Origin: Condylostoma magnum
Taxonomy: Eukaryota > Ciliophora > Heterotrichea > Heterotrichida > Condylostomatidae
Reading direction: 5' to 3'
Assembly (NCBI GenBank): GCA_920105805.1
Contig: CAKKTI010000004.1
Location: forward strand, 124,001-188,000
DNA: 64,000 bases
Positions within the stretch are counted from its first letter, which is position 1. Each line of letters starts with the position of its first letter. Both the position numbers and the translations under genes were made by a program. The notes under the pieces were generated by a model that made no database searches, was not told the DNA's origin, and saw only the letters and a list, made by a program, of their open reading frames with translations. Shown piece by piece: positions 12,553 to 23,815 of the stretch.

Positions 12553-13974
12553 CTAACGAGCTGATCTTCTCGGATGATGCTGGGGAGAATGATGGACTTC
12601 AGGGGGCTTTGCTATTTTAACACCAGGTATAAACTCATCATCAACAAAAGTTGCAACAGGTTTTACTTTATGCTTGATTAAATCAATGTTATAACCAGAG
12701 CGAAAGCCAACTGGCTTATAAGAGGGAGTCAGAGATTCATAATATGTAGGCTTTTGTCTTCTACTCTTAACGAATACTCTTGCAAGAGTTTTTCTTTTTT
12801 TGAAATTGTCAGGATATAGTAGTCCATTAGGGGGTGGAACTCTTATAGAACTTGATTGCTTAAAATTAGGGGTGTCTAGAGAGTTAATCAAACGTTAAGG
12901 GTCGAAGTAAGTTTTAGGGTTAAAGGCTGGCCTAGGGTTTGCCTCTACTCCTGTGTTGATTCCTTTTGAATTATAAGGCTTGATTAGTTAGAAATCGGAC
13001 ACTGACTGCGATTTTTTTGAGTAGCCCTTTCTTATTGGTTATTATTAGGATTCAAGGTTTTCATAGGAGCCTTTGCGAAGTTTTTTCGTTTTTGGTTTAA
13101 ATGTGCATTTTTAAAGAGTGATATCCTCAGAAGATTTTCCTTTATTACTATCTATCTTCTTAGGAGAAAAAGTAGCTTAAGGATTATTCTCTAGAACCTT
13201 TTGCTCCAATTTGTTCTACTTTATTATAATTTCTTAAGTTTTATTCCTAGTAATCTTATACTTAATGTGAGTAGAAGCAACTGTTTGTGGTAAATCGTAA
13301 GTAATCTCTTTCTACTATTACTACTCAATAGGTTATCTTTTACCTTTCTTTCCTCCTGACTTAGTCTAAATAAGCTCCATGGATCTAGTGCTTCTCAATA
13401 TCATACTATTCTATTTTATTGAATTCCTACTCCTATCTTATTATTTTTCGTTATCTTTCACCTCCAAGTTTAAATGAAAAGTTGGAACCTCATTCTCCTT
13501 CTTCTTTTTTTCCTTCTCCTTTTAAATATTATTAATCATACCAGGAGGAGGAGATGGCACCCTTTCCCCTTCGAATATTTCTTACTCCTTTCTATCTTTA
13601 TAAAACTACTTTAGCATCTTGTCAGCTAGTTTTCTAGATCTTTGGTTTATTTCTGGTCTACCGCTGTAGGTTTGTAACTATTCTCGGACAATGTCTTCAA
13701 ATACTCTTTCTATTTTTGACTTTGTAGATTTTGGAGCTGGTTGGGATTCCTCATGAGAATCTGTTATGTTTAGTTAAATTTCGTCATCATTGCCATTAAA
13801 GAGCATTTCTGGCTTTAATGCTTCAGTTTTTATTAGATTGAAAGGATCGGCGTATTCAAAGCGCCTCTTTGCGTCGGTGTATAATCTGTTAAATACATTT
13901 TTGGAATCTAGATCCTCGTTCTTTTATATGAGAATACTTCCAAATGAGTCTTGGTCTGATTCTGAGTAAATCAT
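12553..13974 (-). CDS. Basic, Pro/Ser-rich protein of unknown function
   Basis: About 473 residues in one frame. The N-terminus is acidic (E-S-D-Q-D-S), the middle very Lys/Gln-rich with K-E-K-E-K-K-K-K, and the C-terminus basic and aromatic (P-T-Y-Y-E-S-L, ending H-P-R-R-S-A-R). It has no transmembrane segment and no recognised domain. The overall look resembles cytoskeleton- or axoneme-associated low-complexity proteins, but nothing conserved supports a name. It ends at TAG 12553-12555. It is transcribed divergently from the kinesin gene across a 255-nt spacer (13,975-14,229) in which no gene is seen. Confidence 0.65.
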
Positions 13975-14229
13975 TTTATGTAAATGGAGGGAATTGCTTT
14001 GAAAAAAAGGTGATTTTAAGTTAATTAAAACAAATATAGATTGGGCTAAAGTAATTGAGAAAGTGTTTAGATTATATAAGGAATGGTATGTTTGCATTTT
14101 GTATATTATGGAATTAAATGATAGTTAAGCTAGAATTATTATAGGTATAACATGTTGAGAAGATTACTAATAATTGGTAGTCTGTCCTTCATAGCTAAAG
14201 TAGATTATTAAATTTTATTTATAGATAAT

Positions 14230-16086
14230 ATGGAACTTTTATCAGATAGCGATAGTGATTGGAGTTCTGAGTCAAGTGAGTCAATAATAAATGAGAATGA
14301 AATTGATTAAGAGGAACATAAATCATAAGACTAACTAAATGAATCTTTTAAAAAGAAATCTCAATAATCTTTCATACACGTTCCTCATAAATTTAGAGAG
14401 TAATACTCACCTATTCCTTCATAAAGAATTCCAGTAAAAACTGAATTTGAATTAGATCAGCTTTAAAAAAAGTCAAATAACATACCTGAGCCAATTAAAA
14501 GTGGAATCAGAGTGTTTTTAAGATTAAGACCGGATAGAGAAAGTGAAGATTAAATGGGAGAGAATTGTATAAGCATAGAGGAAAACAATTAAATAATAAA
14601 TGTCTAAAGCAATAATGATAGCAGCCTTTAGTTTCAATTCCATTATATTTTTCCACCAGAAACAATATAAGCAGAAATTTTTGCTCTTACTTCTCAGGGT
14701 ATGGCTAATTCTGTCCTATAAGGCTACAACACAGCAGTTATAACATACGGCTAGACCGGAGCTGGCAAAACCTTTACTCTACTAGGACCTGGCTATGATA
14801 ATATACAAGGATTGTAGAACTCTAACGCAGATTTAAAAGGTTTAGTTCCCAGAATGATAGATGATATGTTTAAAACAATGTATCAACTAATGGCAAGCAC
14901 TAATTCCGTATTCGAACTGGAAGTATCTTACTTGTAAATATACAATGAAAAGATTTTTGACTTATTGATTGCAGGAAGACAAGGATTGAAAATATTCCAG
15001 GACAAACAATCGTAATTAGTACTAACCAGTGCTACTCGAACTCCAGTAAAAAATGAAAAAGATGTTTTCAGAATTCTACAAGCAGGAGCACGAAATCGCA
15101 TAACAGCTTCAACTAAAATGAACGATTTCAGCTCTAGAAGCCATGCAGTTTTAATTCTAACAGTAAAAAATAATTTAGAGGGCAAAACAAGACTCAGCTA
15201 GGTGTACTTAGTTGATCTATGTGGAAGTGAAAGAATAGGGAAATCAGGAGCAGAGGGATAAAGACTAACAGAAGCTACAAATATAAACTAATCTCTACTA
15301 TCTCTAGGAAATGTTATCAATGCTATAGTTGAGCGTAGAAGATATATTCCTTATAGAAACTCTGCATTGACAAGGCTTTTATCTAATAGTTTTGGAGGTA
15401 ATTCATATACAAGCTTAATTTTGTGCGGTTCTTCTAACTCTTATCATAGATCAGAGACAATCTCTACACTGAGATTTGGAGACAGGGCAATGAAAATCAT
15501 TAATAAACCTGTGTAAAACGAGGTATTATCGGCTGAATAGCTAAAATAATTGCTGAATAAAGCTAATAGAGTTATAAGTCTGTAATAAGTTGAAGTACAG
15601 CATTATAAGTAAAGAGGAATTGTATTAGAAAATATTGTGTTTGAATTAATGAATCTGTTAAATCCTTAATAGAAAAATACAGCTAAGCTTAAATTTAAAG
15701 GCATAGAAGATAAATTTACACCTGAAATTAGTATAAATAGGCTTGGATTGAATGCATTTATTTACATTTTTTATTTCTTAAATCCGTAAGAAATTATGAT
15801 TAATTTTAGAGTTTGTAAGCTTTGAAATTTAAGATTAGGCTATGAGCATCTGTGGAGGTTTATTTTTAATCGTTTCAGTAAAGGATTTTGCAGTTTAGAT
15901 GGATTAATTGACTAAAATTTAATAGTAGAAGATTTTTAGAAATATGACGAAAGTTTAATTACAAATTGATATGGTACTATTAGGTAAATATTGTATGAAA
16001 GAGCTATTCTGAAAAATCCTAATATAATGTAAATAGGAAGTAAAAGTGTTGCAGGAAATGGGCTAACATTATATCCAAATATTTAG
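14230..16086 (+). CDS. Kinesin motor protein with a C-terminal F-box
   Basis: About 618 residues. An acidic Ser/Glu N-terminal extension of about 95 residues precedes a full motor domain. The P-loop is Y-G-Q-T-G-A-G-K-T, switch I S-S-R-S-H and switch II D-L-C-G-S-E. After a short linker, residues of about 490-540 form an F-box-like segment (L-N-P-Q-E-I, then V-C-K-L-W and H-L-W-R). F-boxes normally bridge a protein to Skp1 in SCF ubiquitin ligases, so this motor might carry or recruit a ligase along microtubules; that is inference. The F-box Trp is TGA-encoded. It ends in tandem TAG TAG (16084-16089), 69 nt before the next gene. The kinesin subfamily is not clear. Confidence 0.88.
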
Positions 16087-16155
16087 TAGTTAATAATCTT
16101 AATTATAATATGGTTTATTCTCTAATTTCTAAATATATTTACAAACATACTAAAT

Positions 16156-19062
16156 ATGGACATGAAATCCTTTTCCAATGTAACTTTAAAGCTCTAAACT
16201 TAAACAACAGTTGGTTCATAAGTAGGTGTGATAGGTAGCTGTCCTTAATTAGGAAACTGGAGTCTAGAAAAGGCCTTATATTTAACAACAGACGATACTT
16301 CCTACCCAGAATGAAAAATCCCATAACCCATAACCATTCCCCTTCATCATAAAATAGAATACAAGTACTTTTATCTCTGCGACGATTAAATTATATGAGA
16401 ATCTTTACAAGCAAATCGCAGTATCTTACTAAAGGACAAAAACGTTGAAATTTTAGACTATGAGAATAGCCCAGCGTAGAATATAATAGTAATACAGGAA
16501 AGTAAGAATTAATAGAGTAAAGAATCCCCGAACTAATTTCAGTATAACCCTCCAATACCTTTTGACCTCTAAGACTCAGTTATTCTAGTATCTTGAAAAT
16601 TACCTATAAGAATTTCATAGAATAAAGATTGGTCGGAAGACCAGCCTGCTAATTAAAAGTGAGAAATATAATAAAGCTCAGGAATGTGGGTTCCTTTATT
16701 ATATCAACAACTGTTGAATATGAAAACAAATTTTACTTGGATAGGAATCTCCATGTTTTCTACTAATGTGTAAAGTGAAAGGGAGGAACTTACTAAGTAT
16801 TTATATGAAAATTATAATTGTTTACCTATATTTTTAGACTAAGATCTGCTTGAAGAAGCGTCTTATTATTGCAAGGAGGTTCTATTTCCTATATTTCACA
16901 ATATAATTGATATTTCACCAGAATATGCGCCTTAGTACTCACTTAAGCATTGGGAGTGTTTTAGAAGAGTAAACAGTATTTTTGCCTAAACTATTCTAAA
17001 TTATCATTAAAACGAGTTAATCTGGCTCCATGACTATTAATTACTCCTAACTCCTAGTTTTATCTAATCAAAAACCGACAAAATTATCAATATTGGGCTG
17101 TACTTTCACTCTCCTTTTCCTAGTTCAGAGGTATATAGAGTACTGCCCCACAGAGAACAAATATTAAATGCAATTTTAACCTGTGACCTTATAGGATTTC
17201 ATTTATTCGAGTATGCCAGACATTTCATCACATCTTGCAAAAGATTACTGGGAATTGATCACATGGTTACCAGAGGAGGGGACCTGGCATTATCTTACTT
17301 AGGCAGGCAAATAATGATAAAGGTTTCTCATGTAGGAGTAGAGCCTAGAATCATAAAGAGTATTTTAGAAACAGATACATGCTAAAATACTATCGAATAG
17401 TTAAAAGAGGAGTATTAGGATAAATTTATATTTTTAGGAATAGACAATATGCACAGACTGTCAGGGATTGGCCTAAAGCTGCATGCATTTAAATAATTCA
17501 TGCAAAACTTTCAACCTAGAGATAATATTTCATTAGAAGACATTGTCTTGATATAGATCATACTTCCTTCAAAAATTCATAGTAGGGCAGATATAGAAAT
17601 ATGTTAAAAGGAAGTAAAAGAGCTGCAAGCTGAGATAAATCAGAAATTTAAAAGAGAATGTGTGAGAATTATAGAAAAAGATGTATCTTAACAGGAAAGA
17701 TTGGCATATCTTAGTATAGCTAATTCAGTAGTTATAGCAACATTAAGAGATGGTTTGAATTTAGTGCCATTTGAACTACTGGCTACAGTAGAAAATAAAA
17801 AAGTGCCTATAATACTCTCAGAATTCGCAGGAGTGAGCAGAGCTTTAAACAGTCCTGTAAGAGTGAATCCATATAGCCTTGACTCACTGGAAGCTGCAAT
17901 GGTCAATGCAATTTTTGACTACGATATAAGTTAAATTAAGCTAGAACAAGACATCGCGTTTATAAAGAAACAAACTACAAAGGTGTGGTGCTAGAATTTC
18001 TTAGCGGATTTAAAAAGAGCCCACAAGGACATAAATGAATTACAGTACTTAACTGAAGGTGAGGGAGATAATGTAAAATTAATGGCTCTTAAGAAAAATC
18101 TAAAGCCTCTGGATAATTCAAAAGTTGTATAGAAGTACCTGGAGGCGTAACAACGTCTCTTTTTATTTGACAACGAGGGAACTTTAACCCATATCTAGAA
18201 AAAAGGGCAACCAAATAATGAAAATCTTCCAAGCAAGGATATGATTAATTTCTTAAAAAATTTGTGTGAAGATAACAGAAACAATGTTTTTATTTTGACT
18301 GGAAGGACTAAGTAAGAGTTGACTAAATGGTTTAAGGGAATACCAAATCTGAATCTAATGGCGGAGTATGGGTCATTTATTAGATGGAAAAACCAGTTTG
18401 AATGGACTAGTCAATTATAAGATTCCTCGCTGGAGTGGAAATCCATAGCCACTGAAATAATAAAATCATATGTATAAAAGACAGAAGGAAGCATTTTGCT
18501 GGAAAAGGAAACAATTGTAGGCTTTTTCTACAGAAATGCTGATCCTGACTATGGAGAGTGGCAAGCTAAGGAGCTAAGGGTTCACCTAGAAATGGTTTTG
18601 TCGCCATTTGAGGACTAGTGCAAAATTAGTAGTGGATTGTTCTATGTAGAAGTGAAACCATAAGGAATAGACAAAGGACGCAGCTCTTTAAGGGCTATTG
18701 AAGAAATAAGTACTTAAAAGGGACCAATTGACTTTATTTTGTCAGCCGGAGATGATAATGCAGATGAAAAGATGTTCAATGCTATAAATAATCTTGAATT
18801 ATAAAACGCAAGTGTCTATACTATCATAATTGGTAAAAAATCTACTGCTGCTAATTATTTTGTTAATAATATCGACTAGTTTAGATAATTTCTCAGATAA
18901 ATCGAAAAATCTAATAAGAGAATTAAGCGAATATAGAGTAATTAGTATGTTAAGCCTCAAACATCAACTAATTTTAGGAATTCTTTAAATGTTACCACGG
19001 ATTTTATATCAACTACTGAAGATCTACGCTCTCCAAGTCAGATTTTCAAGCAAAAGCACTGA
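16156..19062 (+). CDS. Trehalose-6-phosphate synthase/phosphatase-like protein with N-terminal starch-binding domain
   Basis: About 968 residues. An N-terminal CBM20-like domain (residues about 5-110, C-P-Q-L-G-N-W motif) is followed by a GT20 synthase domain with I-W-L-H-D-Y-Q-L. A HAD phosphatase domain comes last. Key residues look degraded. The synthase motif usually G-V-D-R-L-D-Y-I-K-G reads G-I-D-N-M-H-R-L-S-G, losing the UDP/phosphate-contacting Arg and Lys. The phosphatase motif D-x-D-G-T reads D-N-E-G-T. T-G-R and G-D-D-N-A-D-E-K-M remain. It may thus be a regulatory class II-like TPS sensing glucan or sugar phosphate rather than an active enzyme. The start is at ATG 16156 (16162 alternative) and the stop at TGA 19060-19062, 21 nt from the RPS4 stop on the other strand. 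Confidence 0.88.
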
Positions 19063-19083
19063 AATTAGCTAAAAAATCTTTTA

Positions 19084-19875
19084 CTATCTAAGTTGGTTTT
19101 GTAGACGATCTTGTTGTTCCTCTAGAATAGTTCTCTTTACTCCCTCTGATCTTGGTAAAGTAATAGCCGGCTGTTTTCCTGTACCAATGATAAACGCATA
19201 AGTAAGTCTTGTAGCATAAGTATGACCATGAGCATCTTTAAAATGCACAATATCAAACCCTCCATTGTGCTTTTCATAATGGAAAATGGTTCCAATCCTT
19301 CCTGTATTTTTTCCTCCAGTAACCATTCCAAGATTTCCTAGCTCAAACTTGATAATCTCCATAACCTCATTAGTCTCTAGGTTAAGCTTAATGGTGTCAT
19401 TGTTCTTAATATCAGGGTGAGGGTACCTGATAGTTCTTCCATCATGAGTCACAATATACGGAACTCCATTTTACCCTAAGATCCTCTTCTTAACCTTGCA
19501 CAGCTTATACTTAGCCTCAGCATCAGTGATCCTATGTAAGTCAAATCTTCCCTTAGTGTCGTACAAAATCCTGAATTAGTCATCGGTTCTTTCAATTGTG
19601 ACCACATCCTGAAATCCAATTGGATATCGGATATCAGATCTGGCCTTCCCGTCTATTTTTATTAGTCCTGCCTTGTCTTTAACTATCATCATAGCCTCTC
19701 TGTAGTTAAGAGCGTACCTCAGTCTGTTTCTTAGGAGAATTACCAAAGGCATACATTCTCGGAGCTTGTGGGGACCCGGAGAAGGACGTGGGGCCCAAGT
19801 ACCCCCAAGTTTGCTTAACATCCAGTGGTGCGGGGCATTTATACGCTTCAAGTGCTTCTTCGGTCCTCTCGCCAT
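19084..19875 (-). CDS. RPS4: 40S ribosomal protein S4 (eS4)
   Basis: 263 residues, equal to the human protein, starting [10 protein letters not shown]. An upstream in-frame ATG at 19881 gives M-A-M-A-R-G and is less likely. Hallmarks include the S4 RNA-binding region, [10 protein letters not shown] and [12 protein letters not shown]. The protein binds 18S rRNA in the small subunit body. Two internal TAA codons are read as Gln at non-terminal positions, whereas the protein ends exactly where expected at TAG, immediately followed by TAA. This gene is the cleanest proof in the window that TAR codons are both sense and stop. Confidence 0.97.
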
Positions 19876-19881
19876 GGCCAA

Positions 19882-20148
19882 TTAAAATTATGGTAAAGAG
19901 TTTAAGCCTGGTTTATTAGAAGGGAGGAGATTTGAGGGATTCAGGGGTAGAGGTGTTATTTGGAGGGCTAGATGGGTGTTTTAGGAGTTTATGTAGGCTT
20001 AAGGGGAATTTTGTGGTTGAAGAAGGGTGCTTTTGTGTATTATTGTAAAGCAAAGTAGTATCGATTTTAGAAATTTAGTTGTATTAAGTGTTGTATATAG
20101 GTATTTTAATTATGTGTTATAAGGGGATACATGAAGTTAAAAGTGTAA
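19882..20148. other. G-rich intergenic stretch upstream of RPS4
   Basis: About 267 nt between the RPS4 start and the WD40 gene's 3' end, both on the minus strand. The plus strand is conspicuously G-rich and C-poor (runs such as gaagggaggag, aggggtagagg, gaagaagggtg), unlike the AT-rich spacers elsewhere. An open plus frame from ATG 19890 gives about 65 residues with no recognisable domain and is not called. It may hold the RPS4 promoter or 5' UTR. Confidence 0.4.
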
Positions 20149-20151
20149 TTA

Positions 20152-22232
20152 CTAAAGGTTTGATAGTATCTTAATTATATTGATTCCCTCTGATACGAGT
20201 ATTTCCCCATTATTCAAAATACACACAGAATTAATCTTGCCATTAAATTTCCTAATTATTCTACTTTGAGACAGATCATATAAGTTTCATTCTTTTAATA
20301 TAGTATCCTATCCCCCGGATACAACTATTTACCCATCTCTTGAAATGCACACTGATGTAACCATATAATGTCCTCCAATAATTCTATTATTACATGAATC
20401 TTGCAAATCCCATACTTTTACTTTATGATCTTTTCCTCCCGATACTACAAATTACTCACTCCTTGCTATACATACCGACGTTACTTATTTTTCATGAAAT
20501 CCAATGTTTCTATTTTTAAATTATCCATTCAAAGCTCATATTTTCACTTTCATATCCTCTCCCCCAGATACAACTATCTAATCGCTTCTTGAAATACAAA
20601 CTGATGTTACTTACTTATCATGCTGTCCGAGTATTCTATTTTTAGAGGAGTTTGTTAAATCTCATACTCTTAATTTTCTATCACCTCCCCCTGACACTAT
20701 TATTTAATTATTTCTTGAAGCACAAGCGCATTATACACTGTAATGCTTTACAATTAATTTATTATTAGATGGACTATGTAAATCCCATACTTTTACCATA
20801 TTACCGCCAGCAGATATAATTTGCTCATTTCCTAAGAAACAGACAGATCTTATATATTACTAATCATCACTTATAATTATATTTATAGATAAGTTCTATA
20901 AGTCTCATAGCCGCACTTTATTGTCCATTCCACCTGATACTACTAATTATTAGTTTATTGAAGCACTTATGGATAATACTGTATTCCTATGTTGTCCTAG
21001 AAGTCTTTATTAACTTTGCATGTCTAATACTCTCACCTTTGTTTTCCTTGCACCTGATACTACTATTACCTAATTTCTTAAAATGCGTATTGAATATACA
21101 GGAGACTTATGTTAGCTAATAATTCCGTTTCTATAAGAGTTTTGTAAGTCTCATAGTTTAATTTGATTATATCTTCCCCTTGATACAATTACTTGCCCAC
21201 TTCTTGAAATGCATACCTACAATACAAAATTATCATGTTAACCAATAACTCTACTTTGAGATAAGTTTTATAGATATCATAATTTCACTAGTCTATCCCT
21301 TCCACCTGACACTACGAATTATTCATCTCTTGAAATGCAAATTGTATTTACATTGGATTCATGCTGTCCTATGATTCTGTTTTAGGAAGAGTTTTATAAG
21401 CTTCATAATCTCACCTTTCCATCGCCTCCGCATGATATTATTATTTGTCCATTTCTTGTAATACACACTTAAAATACACCAAATGGATGCTGACCGATTA
21501 TTCTGTTGTTGTATTGGTTTTGTAAGTCTCATATTCTTACTGCATTATCTCTTCCACCTGATACAACTATTTACTCATTTTTGAGATGCAAGCTGTGTAT
21601 ACAGTAGATGTATGTTATCCTATTATTCTATTTCTGGATTCGTCTTGCAAGTTCCATAGTCTTACTGTATTGTTTCCGACAGATACTACTATTTATTCAC
21701 TGGTTGAGATACAGACTTATTATACAACACCTTCGTGGTGGCCAATTATTCTACCTTTAGACTTATCTTATAGGTTTCATATTCGCACTGTAGTATCCTC
21801 TTCGCCTGATACAATTATTTATTTACTCTTTGATATGCAAATTGAGCGTGCATCGCTATTATGCTTGCCTATTATCTAATCTTATTGTATGTTTAGGGCT
21901 TGTATCTAGTTTGCTTTCTGGTTTAAGACTCTCTTTAAAATTTACAGCTGCTTTGCTTGTTACATTGTGCATTATTCAATACTCTCAAGAGTGTTTTAAA
22001 ATTATTTTAGATAAGTAAGCTTGTTTGATATTTCTTACGTATTCTGATTAATAAAATATATATTATTAAGCTTTAAGCATTATGAGTTGGTTAGATATAC
22101 TAATGATTTTATTGTCTAATTAATTGATTAGTTCTTAAGGTTGAATCGTTTTAGATATATTCATGAACTATCCTTTATTTAAATAGTTACAGGTTCAACC
22201 AAGCTTTATGCTTATTTTAATACTTTTTCCAT
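20152..22232 (-). CDS. WD40-repeat protein with about 14 near-identical blades; one apparent frameshift
   Basis: About 14 tandem WD40 units of roughly 42-43 residues fill about 21,890-20,160. Each has V-C-I-S-R, I-V-V-S-G-G, V-R-I/L-W-D-L-Q-N and a G-Q-H turn. Most of the WD tryptophans are TGA, the rest TGG. Two seven-bladed propellers would fit. An N-terminal, Q-rich, coiled-coil-like region (to ATG 22232; ATG 21965 is an alternative) precedes them. Near 21,585 one base is missing relative to sister repeats (five A instead of six on the coding strand), shifting the frame. Elsewhere the gene is intact, so an assembly error is as likely as a real mutation. It ends in tandem TAG TAA (20154-20149). 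It is probably a scaffold protein; partners are unknown. Confidence 0.8.
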
Positions 22233-22981
22233 GAGTAAATAATTTTATAAAACTTACAATTTCTGTAATATTAAAGCTTTTATAATAATAAAAGCTAATT
22301 ATCGATTGTCTTATATTGGTTTATTTAAATTTGATTAAACTTTGCATCAGAGCCACAATCCATATATCCTAAAAACTAAATATGTGTTTGAATCATAGAA
22401 TTAATAGCATAATATTTATAAAAGTTTTAATTTGATTTTTCATAAAGCAGCAATCAACTAAATTTATTTAATTTGAATATAAATAAAATGTTAGATAAAC
22501 CTAGTTAAAAATTATTTAAATAATTTAATAAAACTTTAGTGAATAACGCTTTCACTGACTTATAAGAGGCTTTTTATTATATATTACGCATTATTTATTA
22601 AAGTAATATGAAATAGCAAACCTATAATTTCAAATATTAATAGAAGGTAGTGAATCAAATATTAATTAAAGTTTTACAGAATAAGCTTTCCTTGATTGAT
22701 TGCTTTTTATTGTTACATGTTAAGTTATACATTTTATAAAAAACAAGTAGAATTAATTCTATAAGCTTTTTGATATTATTGTAAAATGTATTATAGATTA
22801 TTTCTATTACTTATACATATGATCATTATAACCAATTTATGCAGTTATACAAACAATAAAGTGGACTCCTGCAAATATAAAACTTACAAATGTAATTAGT
22901 TTATCTTAAATGGTTCATTAAAAGATATAACCAAAATTGACCACATCTTAAAATTTATTACATTTTTATACCTCCCATTAC
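22233..22981. other. AT-rich intergenic region
   Basis: About 750 nt between the divergent WD40 and FYVE genes, one of the longest spacers in the window. It is very AT-rich and I see no conserved protein, RNA gene or clear repeat. Because all codons can be sense here, open frames mean little. Part of it may belong to a longer N-terminus of the WD40 protein. Confidence 0.5.
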
Positions 22982-23746
22982 ATGAGCCAAAAAAAGAGTA
23001 AAGTGTCCCGTCTAAAAACCTACTTTGGCTAAAATAAAGATTCCTGCAAAGCTTGCTGTAAGCCTTTAAAAAACAAAGTTGGAAGAAAGCGATGCCGAGT
23101 CTGTAATGAAACTTTCTGCAAACAACATTCGTCAAAAAGAGATCATAAACTAATCTGTGATGATTGTCATTATAAAGAACTTAAAGAATTACTAAGGCAA
23201 GATTTTATTAAAGAAATTCAAAAAATTAAGCTTTCTATGAGTTAATTTAAAACTTAGATAAAAGATATTGAAGAAGACATTGAAGAAACTAAAACTTAGC
23301 ATGATATTTTAAAGAACAAGTAATAAGAGTAATAGCAGGAGCATGATTATCAAGTAAAGGAAATATCTACTAGAATATACGAGGAGGAAAATCACTATGA
23401 AAAATTATAGGAAAGCTAAGAAAAGTGCATTAAACTAATATAAGACACTCAGAACTAACAAAGGTTATCTCTGAATAAGAAGGATAAGTATGGAGGATAT
23501 AAAGAAGTAAAGACACAAGAAAAGAGTAATTTGATATAAAAATAAGTTGAACTATAGGATAAGTTATAAAAACTAAACTAATAAAACAATCAAGTTGTAT
23601 CAGCTGTTCTATTATGCAATAATTTATGTGATGAATGTTAGTATAAAGTACTGGGAAATGCTAGCAGTATAAAGCGTTCAACTCATAGAAGATCATTGAT
23701 AGAAGGTAAACGTAGACAAGATGGGTGTTATTGCTTAATTATTTAA
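22982..23746 (+). CDS. FYVE-type zinc-finger coiled-coil protein
   Basis: 254 residues. The N-terminal zinc finger (residues about 17-58) has four Cys pairs: C-K-A-C, C-R-V-C, C-K-Q-H-S and C-D-D-C, with the basic patch G-R-K-R-C-R. This resembles FYVE domains, which bind phosphatidylinositol 3-phosphate on endosomes. The classic W-x-x-D and R-H-H-C-R motifs are only partly kept (K-R-C-R), so lipid binding is not certain. Residues about 65-200 are a Q/E/K-rich coiled coil. If TAA 23744-23746 is the stop, the protein ends C-L-I-I, a plausible CaaX prenylation box. The next gene begins 69 nt downstream. Confidence 0.75.
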
Positions 23747-23815
23747 ATATTTTTAATTAGTCTAGCTTTAAATATAAAGGATGGGAACACTCTACTAATA
23801 AATAGATTCCTGAAA

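Noticed and set aside
19890-20090. Small plus-strand ORF upstream of RPS4
   Set aside because: Composition follows the G-rich skew rather than protein-like usage and nothing is recognisable.
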